From Gigantopelta aegis (taxonomy: Eukaryota > Mollusca > Gastropoda > Neomphalida > Peltospiridae), in the NCBI RefSeq assembly GCF_016097555.1, contig NC_054703.1, forward strand, positions 38,870,169 through 38,934,168: 64,000 bases of DNA, read 5' to 3'. The notes below the pieces were generated by a model that saw only the letters and a program-made list of their open reading frames with translations, ran no database searches and had not been told where the DNA came from. Positions 22,429 through 33,592 of the stretch are shown in pieces. The position numbers and the translations under genes were made by a program. Numbering within the stretch: position 1 is the first letter of the stretch; the number at the start of each line of letters is the position of its first letter.

Positions 22429-22910
22429 GCTGTTATAAGCATCAGGAATATCAGAAACACATGGTGTACAAACATTAATAGTATAAATACGAACATGTAA
22501 TTAGTATCTAGGTTTATTCATTATAAGCCTTGTTAGCAGGGACCAAGTTTATATGTTCGTAAAGTCAGGAATGCCCCTATCAGAGTCATGACTGTCATGT
22601 AATGAAGTACAATGATAAAGAAAACACTTTAAACTAATATTGTATTTATCACATAATTATACATATACATATAATATATAATCCATAATCCACCACATAT
22701 AGATGATATTCTTGTTGTTGGGTGGGGTTTTTTGACAAATATGATTTATATCTCATCGAGTGAAGTTTGCAATCATATCTTACCAGTCGCGCTTGACAAA
22801 AAGCAGGACATTTTCTATTTATTATATAACGTTTGGCAATTTACCTTTATTTATAAAATGCCAGCAGCAAAATAGTTCCGGCTTTCTTACAGTGAAGATA
22901 ACACTATCTA
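22429..22910. other. Unassigned DNA
   Basis: AT-rich with no gene seen. Short stretches resemble the MITE ends but cannot be assigned. Confidence 0.4.
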
Positions 22911-22976
22911 CAGTGACGATAACACATTTCAGAGTGAAATAGTGAAATGTTCACTCCAAAATGTGTTATCGTCACT
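22911..22976. repeat. 28-bp-stem hairpin
   Basis: CAGTGACGATAACACATTT pairs with AAATGTGTTATCGTCACTG, and GAGTGAA pairs with TTCACTC, around an 11-base loop. Related words (GATAACACT, GTGAAATA) continue on both sides to about 23060, so it may be the core of a decayed palindromic element. Confidence 0.8.
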
Positions 22977-23251
22977 GAGTGACCGATAACACTTTTATTT
23001 CACTGATATTTTAAGATATTTCACTAAATGTTACATAATAAAGTGATATATTCATCACATAATGAGTGATACTCATTGCGTCACAATGTAACTAAGCTGC
23101 TATACAGTTGATCGAATGGCTTCTCAGTCATACACATGTTAATTATTCCAATATGTGAACACTATGTTCATACAAATGTTTGGATGGTCCCACTGATATT
23201 ATGAGACTTAAACAACCGAATTTCATAACTGCATGAACACCAATTGCAGTA

Positions 23252-23360
23252 CTTTCGACAATGGGATGTTTTATATGTACTTTGCCACAGACAGGAAAGC
23301 ACCTACCACGGCCTTTTTACGGTTGTGGTGCTCTAGTTGGAACGAAAAAACCCAAACTGC
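23252..23360 (-). mobile_element. SINE family 1 fragment
   Basis: Decayed minus-strand match to the central part (CTGTCTGTGGCAAAGTAC and CACCACAACCGT). Confidence 0.55.
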
Positions 23361-23834
23361 TGATCAAGATGCCAAGGGGTAAAAACATATTCTTGTGTTA
23401 TAATATTATGCAAAATAATGTTTAAAATAGTTTTTAAAATATTGTTTAAAATTTTCTAATTTTGCTATTCAGATGCCAAGAAAAGGCGTTTAAAGTCATC
23501 CAGTGTTTACTAATTCCCCGGGGAAGCATGTCCCCGGACCCCCTACACATCTCGTGCACATCGATGCGCCTCAAAACTCATATAATAATCTTTATTACTG
23601 CAGCTATAGCGCTATAGAAAACCACAGCTAGGCATTTAGTGTACACTTCCGTTCGTACACTGTGATATATACGCAAACGCATTCATATTAACTGCAAATA
23701 TCAAAACTTTTATTAAGATGCCCTTTTAACCAGCCAATGTGCCCCTTTTTCCATGGCCCCTCCGCCCCCCACCTCTAAAAATATGTTCTGGATCCGCCCA
23801 TGCGATTTATAATCCTTAATAAGTGTATACGTCT
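23361..23834. other. Unassigned DNA
   Basis: No gene is seen. The phrase GGATCCGCCCATGC near 23790 is common at the ends of invertebrate repeats, but no boundary can be set. Confidence 0.4.
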
Positions 23835-23843
23835 AGCTATAAC

Positions 23844-24891
23844 CAATCTAATTAAAATTAGCTCCACTATTACATGTGGATCTAAAGACAGCCAGTTGGA
23901 GCTCATGTCCACCAATCAAAACCTTACTTGCAGATTCCTGCCAGTGATTTAAAAATAATTTGAAAACATTCCGAATTATCGTGAGGGTATACGACATGTT
24001 TCGTGTGAATTACGAATGCCTTAAAGGTAGTACTAAACCAAATAACTTCCGGCTGGGTCAAAGTTCGAGGTGCACGGAACTTTTGATAGAGAAGTGAACA
24101 CCACAAGTCCTGTGATTGGTTATAAATGTGAGTGTGTTGGTTGTAAAAAATAATAGTTTCATCTGGGTAAAAAAAATGTGCAATTTTATTTCATCTAGTA
24201 CCAATGTGTCAAGTAGCCTTGTGCTTGAAACATGTATGGGGTACCTGTAAAAAAAGTACTCGAATTTTGTGCGAAACTAGGGTAGTCATAGACGCTACCC
24301 GTTATCTCAGAAACGAGCAGCTTGACCCCCATTTTTTTCTGATTCACTTTAAGTGTAAGGGGTGGTAGTATTTATATCCGTGGCGTTTATGTCGGTTGAT
24401 ACGTTGCAGGTAGGAGTTTTAGCCACATATGTTACTATTGTCGTCTATGGGATTTGATTTGGTAGTATACACCCTAAAACATGTTTTATTTTATAAAATA
24501 AATAATTTGTAATGTAAAACTGAAGACTGATTTAGTTTTTTAATTTATTATATAAATAAATAAATAATTTTTAATGTAAAATTGAAGACTGATAACCCAC
24601 CCCGTACGTATTGGTATGGTTCGCTGTACTGCGGCCACTAAAATAGACTCGCCCGATATTTTTAGAATGTGTATGCTCCCAAATAACGTTATAAAAGGCG
24701 AAGTGTGATTGGACAATATTTAAATTATTATTTACAGACGAAATGTTACCTGGACATTGGGGACTACGCAGTGTTGTTAGTTTTAAATCACTGGCAGGAT
24801 TCTGCAAGTAAGGTTTTGATTGGTGGACATGAGCTCCAACTGGCTGTCTCTAGATCCACATGTAATAGTGGAGCTAATTTTAATTAGATTG
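23844..24891. mobile_element. Mutator-like non-autonomous element, copy 2, with 9-bp TSD
   Basis: Begins CAATCTAATTAAAATTAGCT and ends AGCTAATTTTAATTAGATTG, with about 50 bp of inverted repeat at the ends and looser inverted similarity inside. The perfect 9-bp target duplication AGCTATAAC lies at 23835-23843 and 24892-24900, the length typical of Mutator-like elements. It has no transposase. It was later invaded by the element at 24012-24480; without that insert it is about the size of copy 1 (14696-15249). Confidence 0.92.
24012..24480. mobile_element. GTAGTACTAAACC repeat, nested copy
   Basis: Starts AAAGGTAGTACTAAACCAAA and ends TTTGGTAGTATACACCCTAA, giving an imperfect terminal inverted repeat of about 20 bp. 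Internal landmarks are CCACAAGTCCTGTGATTGG, TAGGGTAGTCATAGACG and TTTTAGCCACATATG. Further copies lie at 51925-52362 and 55380-55812. It carries no coding region. It sits inside the Mutator-like element. Confidence 0.85.
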
Positions 24892-25012
24892 AGCTATAAC
24901 TAACTAGGCCTACGTTAAACATTGTCGCTATGACAGCGTTTACGAAACAAAATTAAACAAAGGAAAAAGAAGTAATAATAAAAAGCAGTGCGTGACATAT
25001 CGCTGTTAAATA

Positions 25013-26640
25013 CACCCACCCACTCCACCCCATGTAACGCCACATAACGTCTACACCCACCCACTCCACCCCATGTAACGCCAGATAACGTCTACACCCA
25101 TCCACTCCACCCCATGTAACGCCACATAACGTCTACACCCACCCTCTCCACCCCATGTAACGCCACATAACGTCTACACCCACCCACTCCACCCCATGTA
25201 ACGCCAGATAACGTCTACACCCATCCACTCCACCCCATGTAACGCCACATAACGTCTACACCCACCCTCTCCACCCCATGTAACGCCACATAACGTCTAC
25301 ACCCACCCACTCCACCCCATGTAACGCCACATAACGTCTACACCCACCCACTCCACCCCATGTAACGCCACATAACGTCTACACCCACCCACCCCACCCC
25401 ATGTAACGCCACATAACGTCTACACCCACCCACTCCACCCCATGTAACACCACATAACGTCTACACCCACCCACTCCACCCCATGCAACGCCACATAACG
25501 TCTACACCCACCACCATGTAACGCCACATAACGTCTACACCCACCCACCCTACCCCATGTAACGCCACATAACGTCTACACCCACCCACTCCACCATATC
25601 TAACGCCACATAACGTCTACACCCACCCACTCCACCCCATGTAACGCCACATAACGTCGACACCCACCCACTCCACCCCATGTAACGCCACATAACGTCT
25701 ACACCCACCCACCCCACCCCATGTAACGCCACATAACGTCTACACCCACCCACTCCACCCCATGTAACACCACATAACGTCTACACCCACCCACTCCACC
25801 CCATGCAACGCCACATAACGTCTACACCCACCACCATGTAACGCCACATAACGTCTACACCCACCCACCCTACCCCATGTAACGCCACATAACGTCTACA
25901 CCCACCCACTCCACCATATCTAACGCCACATAACGTCTACACCCACCCACTACACCCCATGTAACGCCACATAACGTCTACACCAATCCACTCCACCCCA
26001 TGTAACGCCACATAACGTCTACACCCACACACTACACCCATGTAACGCCACATAACGTCTACACCCAACCACTCCACCCCATGTAACGCCACATAACGTC
26101 TACACCCACCCACTCCCCCACGTAACGCCACATAACGTCTACACCCACCCACTCCCCCATGTAACGCCACATAACGTCTACACCCACCCACTCCCCCATG
26201 TAACGCCACATAACGTCAACACCGACCCACTCCACCCCATGTAACGCCAGATAACGTCTACACCCACCCACCCCACCCCATGTAACGCCACATAACGTCT
26301 ACACCCACCCACTCCCCCATGTAACGCCACATAACGTCAACACCGACCCACTCCACCCCATGTAACGCCACATAACGTCTACGCCCACCCACTACACCCC
26401 ATGTAACGCCACATAACGTCTACGCCCACCCACTCCACCCCATGTAACGCCACATAACGTATACGCCCACCCACTCCACACCAGGTAACGCCACATAACG
26501 TCTACACCCACCCACTCCCTCCCAGGTAACGCCACATAACGTCTGCACCCACCCACTCCCTCCCAGGTAACGCCACATAACGTCTGCACCCACCCACTCA
26601 CACCATGTAACGCCACATAACGTTTGGACCTACACCCACC
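25013..26640. repeat. 41-bp minisatellite, about 40 units, with higher-order structure
   Basis: The unit is CACTCCACCCCATGTAACGC plus CACATAACGTCTACACCCACC. Most units are 41 bp, with some shorter variants (for example at 25511 and 26110-26220). A block of about 260 bp starting at 25381 recurs at 25701, an offset of 320 bp with the same variant order. A 123-bp offset (three units) relates the blocks at 25081 and 25204. Open frames exist only because three 41-bp units make a multiple of three; no gene is implied. Confidence 0.97.
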
Positions 26641-27202
26641 CACCCCTTTGAGCGTTACGTAATATTTGAATGGCTCCAGTGTGCATTTTGATAGTGTGTG
26701 TTAAAATAGTATTGGCTCGGGCGGAGGATGTATTGCACAAATAGCACATGTAATAATCTGAAAAAGAAAATGAACGGGAAAACATAAGGATAATGGGGTT
26801 TTTTACAAATTGTTTTTAGACGCACATGGCGACAGTTACTCTCATCCTACAGTTACGCGCATCATTGCCGGGACCCGCATCCCTTTTGTCAGAAACCCAT
26901 ATCCCTTCTGAAGCTGACTAGAGAGTTACCTACATCATCGCTTCGAAGTTACCTTCATCATGTCTAACTTTGTGATTTCATTATCAGCCGAATTACACAC
27001 CTTATCCTTTGTGCATCGATTCAAAATATATTTATACTTAACCAACTGCCGATACGCTCTATTAAAATGTGAATGTACTGCTTAGAAATGCGGAAATTCA
27101 CATTGATGAATACTCATCATGTGCGTCATCCGCCATATTGGATGCGAGTAACTACAGTTACCCGCATGCGAGTAACTACAGTTACCCGCATGCGGTTATC
27201 GC
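26641..27202. other. Unassigned DNA with short direct repeat
   Basis: No gene is seen. GCGAGTAACTACAGTTACCC is repeated twice in tandem at about 27144-27190, each unit itself partly palindromic (AGTAACT, AGTTAC). Related words such as AGTTACCTACATCATCGC occur at 26925. Confidence 0.5.
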
Positions 27203-27560
27203 CTGTGAGTGGTTAAGCCATTGGACTACATGCTGGTAGGCAATGGGTTCGGATGCCAGTCGAGGCATGGGTTTTTAATTCCAGATACCGACTCCAAACC
27301 CTGGGTGAGTGATCCACAAGGCGCAATGGGTAAGTGTAAACCACTTGCACCGATCAGTGATCCATAACTGGTTCAACAAAGGCCATGCTTTGTGTTAACC
27401 TGCCTGTGGGAATCTCAAATAAAATATCCCTTACTGCGGGTTTCCTCTGAAAATACAAACAGTGTCAGGATGACCATATGTTTGACGTCCAATAGCCGAT
27501 GATAAGATAAAAAAATAAATGTGCTCTAGTGGCGTCGTTCAATAAAACAAACAAACTTTT
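27203..27560 (+). mobile_element. SINE family 3, tail B
   Basis: The head resembles family 2 (GGACTACATGCTGGTAGG, GGGTTCGGATGCC as B box). The middle is its own (CCACTTGCACCGATCAGTGA, TCCATAACTGGTTCAACAAA). The 3' half is family 1 with tail B (GACGTCCAATAGCCGATGA, GTGCTCTAGTGGCGTCGTT). Confidence 0.85.
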
Positions 27561-27736
27561 TTAAAACAACCGAAGTTCATAACTGCATGAACATCAATTC
27601 CAGTACTTTCGACAATGTTTAAACAATTATAGATCGCGTCAGCTTTGTTTCATTATTGTTTAAAATTAATCAGATAACTGGTAATCTTGAATCAGCAAAA
27701 AAAACAATGTAATGGGGATTCCTCTTATGTCGTTCT

Positions 27737-28129
27737 TTAAAGAGACATTCCTGAGTTTGCTGCAATTTTTAAGATGTTATCTACTAACAGAGACTTTTGA
27801 ACGATTGTAATTACATATGAAATATATTTTTTCTGCATAATATATTAGTGGCTGTTTATGAAACGTGTTTCTGATCGTTCTAATATTTGTAATAGGTTAA
27901 ATTTCATGCTATTTCCTAAAATATATTTTGTTCGTACGTACGAAATTATCTGAAGAAAAAATCCAGTTTGGGCTTGTTACAAATATTAAGACGACCAGAA
28001 ACACATTGAACATACAGAGAGTGATATTCTAAACCAGAAAATATATTTAATGTGTAAGTTTAATCGTAGAAATATTTTATTAGTCGGAAAAAATCTTACA
28101 ATGTAGCAAACTCAGGAATGCCCCTTTAA
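27737..28129 (+). mobile_element. TTAA palindromic MITE, best-preserved copy
   Basis: Flanked by TTAA on both sides (27737 and 28126). The ends are AGAGACATTCCTGAGTTTGC and GCAAACTCAGGAATGCCCCT. The whole 390 bp is one imperfect palindrome: the left half and the reverse complement of the right half align from end to centre through GTGTTTCTG, TAATATTTGTA and TTCGTACGTACGAAA. No coding capacity. TTAA target duplication suggests piggyBac-type mobilisation. Confidence 0.92.
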
Positions 28130-28472
28130 TTTCCAACGAAAGTGTTCGATTGTTATTTGTATCGATGTATTTATATGTTTATCATCCATTAAAGGTTTTT
28201 ATAGGAGATATCGTTGGTACTATACTTTGCGATATCTCCTGTGATATTCTCCTCGGAGATATCGCTTGTTTTGTTACATCACTGTGTATGTTTCAGCGCT
28301 AAACATATCATTAATGACGTCACGACAATGTAGTTCTGCTAGTTGACAAATCTACCGCTGCCAAATATAATGTCATTCAACCCATATTACTGACTTAATG
28401 AAAATAATGATAATGGATGATAAAAAAATATACCCTCTCGTTATTTCAGATAATATAATGTGCTCAGCCCAT
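28130..28472. other. Unassigned DNA with small hairpin
   Basis: No gene is seen. At 28204-28266 the words AGGAGATATCG, CGATATCTCCT and GGAGATATCGC form overlapping short inverted repeats. Confidence 0.5.
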
Positions 28473-28482
28473 GTGCTAATAA

Positions 28483-28800
28483 GGGGCGGAACGTAGCTCA
28501 GTGGTACAGCGCTCGCTCGATGCGTGGTCGGTCTAGGGTCGATCCGCATCAGTGGGCCCATTGGGTTATTTCTTGCTCCAGACAGTACACCACGACTGGT
28601 ATATCAAAGACCGTGGTATGTGCTATCCTGTCTATGGGGTGGTACATACAAAAGATCCCTTGCTGCTAATCGAAAGAGTAGCCATGAAGTGGCGACAGCG
28701 GGTTTCCTCCCTCAATATCTGTGTGGTCCTTAACCATATATCCGACGCCATATAACCGTAAATAAAATGTGTTGAGTGCGTCGTTAAATAAAACATTTCC
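28483..28800 (+). mobile_element. SINE family 1, full-length, tail A, with TSD
   Basis: GGGGCGGAACGTAGCTCAGT head with the A box, a GGGTCGATCC B box, full body and tail A ending AAAACATTTCC. The target duplication GTGCTAATAA (28473-28482) and GTGCTGATAA (28808-28817) has one mismatch. Confidence 0.93.
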
Positions 28801-28899
28801 TTATTTCGTGCTGATAAATTCTGATATCACAAGACACTCGGGGAGTATCATTAATATATAAATCAATATATACAGGGAAATACAACAATTTATTTTATA

Positions 28900-29516
28900 C
28901 ATATCAATGAAATATATAGATCTACAGAAACCATAAAAGTGATATTGGGTGAAAAGACATATTTGTAGGTACAGTGACACTATAGAAACCGTATTTACTT
29001 TTCTCAACAAGTTTAATGATTAAATTATCTTCCTGTAAAATATTCTGTTTTGATTATCGAGTCCAGTGTCGCTTCTTTGTGTTAAAGTTTGATGATTATC
29101 AATGCATCTGCTCGTATTTTTTTATTTTTTTACATTTAAACAACTGTACCTATAAAAAAGGGATGCGGTGTGCAATTACGATAAAATATCTAAAACTGAT
29201 TGAATACGAAGCTAAATAGCCTCTGTGCCATAATGATTTTACACGCACAACGAATGACGTAATTTCGGGAAGCGACGTCACAACATAATGTGGCTTCCCC
29301 AGTCTTAGCTCTGCATACTAGCTTTCGATATCTCCTAGTTACGTTTGGAACGTTTTGGCATGGACCTACCTTGATATTCATGAAAATAATATCGTGGATA
29401 ATAAACAAATTATTACACTCGTGTGTGCATCGTACTGATGTTACGAACTCGTATCAGGATTTATGTATTACGTTCGCTCTCTCTAATATATATATATATA
29501 AAATCGAGAGCGAGGG

Positions 29517-29594
<78 letters not shown>

Positions 29595-30030
29595 AAATTA
29601 TTACACTCGTGAATTGCTCGGGGAATACAAGAATCCTGACACACGTTTCGTAAAATCAGTACAACACACGAGCACGTATATAATATAAATTCTTACACTT
29701 ACACGATGCCACTACATTGTGTCATCATTATATAGCTTCAAATTCATTCGTTTTTTTATCGTTATTGCACTTCGTATCCCTTTTTATAGATACAGTTGTT
29801 TAAATTACTCTTTTTTTTCAAATACGATCAGATGCATTAGTAATCATCAAACATAAATACGAAGAAACGAGACAAAGGGAGATAATTTAATCCTGCACTT
29901 TTACAACAAAACAAAAAAAAAGTAAATACAATTTCTATATTTTCACTGTAGCTAAAATACAGTGAAAATATAACTTTTCACTAGATATCACTTTTATGGT
30001 TTCCGTAGATCTATATATTTCATTGCTATG
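28900..30030. repeat. 1.1-kb foldback with AT-repeat centre
   Basis: Arms of about 300 bp (28900-29215 and about 29728-30030) are diverged reverse complements. Paired landmarks include AATGAAATATATAGATCTAC with GTAGATCTATATATTTCATT, AACAACTGTACCTATAAAAA with TTTTTATAGATACAGTTGTT, and GATTAAATTATCT with AGATAATTTAATC. The spacer holds the (TA)n run at 29519-29590 and two ATTATTACACTCGTG copies. No protein-coding region is seen. It could be a foldback transposon or a local inverted duplication. Confidence 0.8.
29519..29590. repeat. (TA)n microsatellite
   Basis: About 36 uninterrupted TA units at the centre of the foldback, where a cruciform tip would lie. Confidence 0.95.
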
Positions 30031-30621
30031 TATATAATAAATATGGTTATTATACGGGCTCGTTAATCGAAATGTCACAATGTATTTTTATATCACATTT
30101 ATGTTTTTAGTATTTATTCTAATACAACTTGCATATAAGCTTATTTGCAGAACAGAACACAACTTTATTACGCTCAGGCCGTTACACAACGTTCCATAGG
30201 TCAAATTTTGTTTGTTAAATTGGACGATGTATGTACACTGTAATGTGCAACACAGATTTAACATGAAGACACAGTTCTAACCACTGGTCCGATAAGCTGC
30301 CGATTGTCCTCATGCTTGTGGTTTTCTTGAGTGCCTTCATTTCTCGTCTTCCATTATATTTGCAGGGATCGAAATACTGTCGTTCCGTCGGACTGACAAA
30401 CACATTGTTTGTTCTTGTACGTTTTGATTTGGGGGCCGGGAAAATTTGTAGCATTCCGGACCGAATATTCGGAAGAAAATATCAGCCCTAGTTTGCTGGA
30501 TATTCAAGCATTAACCATGTCTATTATATGTGAACTTTCACCGTCAGATAATCTGTTACGAGTGATTGTGAACAAGCGTTACAACTACATATATTTCGTT
30601 TCATTTCAACTTATTTTCTTG
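30031..30621. other. Unassigned DNA
   Basis: No named repeat is seen. Short open frames exist on both strands near 30215-30636 but none shows a recognisable domain. Confidence 0.4.
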
Positions 30622-30823
30622 CTTATATCCAATTGAGGTTCAACCGCACTGTCCTGGGAACACACCTCAGCTATCTGGGCTGAAGAGAAGAGGGTGCAGT
30701 GGCGTTACGCCTACCCACTGAGTCGTTAAAACTCGCTCTGGGAGGGAATCGGTACCGGGATGTGAACCCTGTACCTACCAGCCTGTAGTCCAATGGCTAA
30801 CCCATGACGCCATCGAGGCCGGT
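30622..30823 (-). mobile_element. SINE family 2 copy
   Basis: Minus strand: CCGGCCTCGATGGCGTCATG head, GGTTCACATCCCGGTACCG B-box region, and a TTGAACCTCAATTGGATATA end. About 45 bp is missing in the middle. Confidence 0.85.
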
Positions 30824-31021
30824 AGACTACACACACTGTAATAACAAACCGTATATAGATTTAGCGTCTTCTGATATTGCGTGGGGTGTTTATGGGGGGG
30901 GGGGGGGGGGAGTTTTGTGGGGTTTTAGGGGTTTTGTTTGTCATGTTTCTTCCGATTTGTTTCACATTCGAAATGCAATGGTGCATAAACCTTTTGAAGA
31001 AGCGGTTATGGTTTCTTCGAG
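30824..31021. other. Unassigned DNA with poly-G
   Basis: A run of about 17 G near 30894-30910, otherwise nothing recognised. Confidence 0.4.
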
Positions 31022-31072
31022 CCCACTGGACTAGTTCTCATTCCAGCAAGTGCACCACGACTGGTATATAAA
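31022..31072 (+). mobile_element. SINE family 1 core fragment
   Basis: CATTCCAGCAAGTGCACCAC followed by GACTGGTATA only. Confidence 0.55.
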
Positions 31073-31328
31073 ATGTCGCAGATTCCGTGGCACGCTGATC
31101 GAATTCGGAGCTGATCTCGAACATAGGACTAAGGTAGGCCATCTTCTTTTACCGATAGTTAGTGATAGTTATTTAGTTACTTAGTTACTTTAATTAAATC
31201 GCTCTCCTTTTTTTATACATTGTATTTCAGAATAAACTATATTTTCTTTACTGTACATCTTATTTGCGATTAACTTAGTACCTAGTAATCTTATTCCTAT
31301 CTATAGCATCCCTAGAACTCGTTCTCGT

Positions 31329-31571
31329 ATGGAAGCCATAACCGGATGCTCTAGCAGTCAGAATAATGGATCTAACTCAAACTCTCTTGAGAATTGTGAC
31401 ATTCATGTAGAAATCCAAACTACAACCGACAACGCCACGACGGACTCTAAAATCCCTACCTCCCCCCACCCCCCATCAACCCCCATAACTAGGACCACAA
31501 CCGCGAACACTGACCCACTCAGCCCCGTCTCGGAGGGGTCTGCTGTATGTCAGAATGGGGGCTGGACGTAG
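31329..31571 (+). CDS. Uncharacterised Ser/Thr/Asn-rich open frame, cut by a SINE
   Basis: About 75 residues starting MEAITGCSSSQNN, rich in Ser, Thr, Asn and Pro, with no Cys-rich or catalytic motif. It is preceded by about 230 bp without features and runs into the SINE at 31557, so the natural end is lost. The composition would suit the N-terminus of a LINE ORF1 protein or a disordered host protein, but it may be chance. Confidence 0.2.
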   Translation: MEAITGCSSSQNNGSNSNSLENCDIHVEIQTTTDNATTDSKIPTSPHPPSTPITRTTTANTDPLSPVSEGSAVCQNGGWT

Positions 31572-31858
31572 CCCAGTGGTAAAGCACTCCTTTGATGCGC
31601 GGTCGGTTTGGGATCGATCTCCGTCGTTGGCCCATTAGGCTATTTATCGTTCCAGCAAGTGCGCCACGACTGGTATATCAAAGGCCATGTTATCTGCTAT
31701 CCTGTCTGTTGAATGGTGCATATAAAAGATTCCTTGTTACTAATGAAACATGTAGCGGGTTTCCTCTCTTAGACTGTATGTCAAAATTACAAAATGGTTG
31801 ACATCCAATAGCTGATGATTAATAAATCAATGTGCTCTAGTGGTGTCGTTAAACAAAA
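31557..31858 (+). mobile_element. SINE family 1, tail B, source of the array that follows
   Basis: GGCTGGACGTAGCCCAGTGG head, GGGATCGATCTCC B box, GTGCATATAAAAGATTCC body and tail B (GACATCCAATAGCTGATGA, GTGCTCTAGTGGTGTCGTTA). Confidence 0.9.
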
Positions 31859-32417
31859 CAAAAAAAGTCAAAATTACAAAATGGTTGACATCCAATAGCC
31901 GAATACTGATAAATCAATGTGCTCTTGTGATGTTGTTAAACAAAATAAACTGATAAATCAGTGTGCTCTAGTGGTGTCGTTAAACAAAATAAACTGATAA
32001 ATCAATGTGCTCTAGTGGTGTCGTTAAACAAAATAAACTGATAAATCAATGTGCTCTAGTGGTGTTGTTAAACAAAATAAACTGATAAATCAATGGACTC
32101 TAGTGGTGTCGTTAAACAAAATAAAAACTGATACATCAATGTGCTCTAGTGGTGTCGTTAAACAAAATAAACTGATAAATCAATGTGCCTTACTCTAGTG
32201 GTGTCGTTAAACAAAATAAACTGATAAATCAATGTGCCTTACTCTAGTGGTGTCGTTAAACAAAATAAACTGATAAATCAATGTACCTTACTCTAGTGGT
32301 GTCGTTATACAAAATAAACTGATAAATCAATGTGCCTTATTCTAGTGGTGTCGTTATACAAAATAAACTGATAAATCAATGTGCCTTACTCTAGTGGTGT
32401 CGTTAAACAAAATAAAC
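31859..32417. repeat. Minisatellite grown from a SINE tail
   Basis: After one partial tail copy there are about eleven units of 44-50 bp reading AACTGATAAATCAATGTGCT, CTAGTGGTGTCGTT and AAACAAAAT. Later units gain a CTTA insertion (GTGCCTTACTCTAG). Each unit is the terminal part of SINE tail B. Confidence 0.95.
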
Positions 32418-32799
32418 TTTTGTTTTCTTTTTGTCGGGTGTATATAATATGCATGTCTTCTTGTTGTTTTTGTCCCTTTAATGTGCATGTCATTTGTAGA
32501 AAAACAACCAACACAACAACAAGCAAGCAAACAAGAAAGTAAAAAAAATATACAAAAGAAAACAGAAATGTGTGGAATCGTTGAACGATATACATGTGTA
32601 ATTCAAGAGAAGCAAACAAGAGAGGTTATTTGATTTTAATAAGAAAGAAAAAAAAAGAAGAAAAAAAAGAAAGCGGGCAAAGTAATCAGATGCCAATGGT
32701 AACCTTCCATCACATTTGTTAAACAAAATACATTAACTAATGACAAAGTCATTTTTGTACTCTGTTATATAGCAGCATGCTGCGTGATGTCGTTTAGTA
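32418..32799. other. Unassigned A-rich DNA
   Basis: A/G-rich tracts at 32630-32680 followed by GGTAACCTTCC, resembling 11690-11830. No gene is seen. Confidence 0.45.
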
Positions 32800-33106
32800 C
32801 GATACTTACTCGTCAATCGACTGGACAGGATTGATGAGTGCTCTCTTGAGTCGCAGGATCGAATCACCTCTGTGTATCCATTCAACTGATTGGAATTTTT
32901 TTCTCGTCTCAACTGGTCAAATGTTGTGGTAGGTGATATCCTGTTTGTGGGAAAGTGCATATAGAATACCAATTGCTGTATTAAGAACATGTAACGGGTT
33001 TTCTCTGATGACTACATGTTGTACCAAATTACCAGATGTGTGACATCCAAAAGCCAATGATCAATTAGTCAATGCACTCTGGTGGTGTCGTTAGCAAAAG
33101 AAACCA
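32800..33106 (+). mobile_element. SINE, divergent head, tail B
   Basis: The 3' half matches tail B (TGACATCCAAAAGCCAATGA, CTCTGGTGGTGTCGTTA). The head is diverged, with GCAGGATCGAATCACC in the B-box position. Similar head wording occurs near 12450-12510. Confidence 0.65.
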
Positions 33107-33199
33107 CCATCAATAAGCGATATTGTACTCATATTGTTTTATACTTCTTGCTGTTGGGTGAGGAGCAGTGCATTGTCTTGTCTATTTCATTAAAGTTAA

Positions 33200-33592
33200 T
33201 TAAGGGGAATTCCTGACTTTGCTGCATTATAAATGTTTCCGATTAATAAAATATTTCTACGATTAAACTTACATATTAAATATATTTTCTTGTTTAGAAT
33301 AGTAGTGTCTGTATTGTCAATGTGTTTCTGGTCGTCTTAATATTTGTAAGAAGCCCAAACTGGATTTTGTTTTCAAATTATTTCGTACGTATGAAAAAAA
33401 AAACACCATTTTTAGGAAATAAAATGAAATTAACCTAGTACAAATATCATACCGATCATAAACACGTTTAATATACAGCCACTAATAGTTTATGCTGAAA
33501 AATATATTTGATATGTAATTACAATCGTCAAAAACTCACTGTTAGTCGATAACATCTTACAAAATGCAGCAAACTCAGGAATGTCCGTTTAA
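33200..33592 (-). mobile_element. TTAA palindromic MITE
   Basis: TTAA at 33200 and 33589. Ends GGGGAATTCCTGACTTTGCT and CAAACTCAGGAATGTCCG. The centre is TTTCGTACGTATGAAAA. Confidence 0.9.

Noticed and set aside
25550-26643. Open frames encoding repeated WRYMGWSGWV-type peptides
   Set aside because: Produced by the 41-bp minisatellite, whose three-unit period is a multiple of three. There is no start context, splice site or codon bias.
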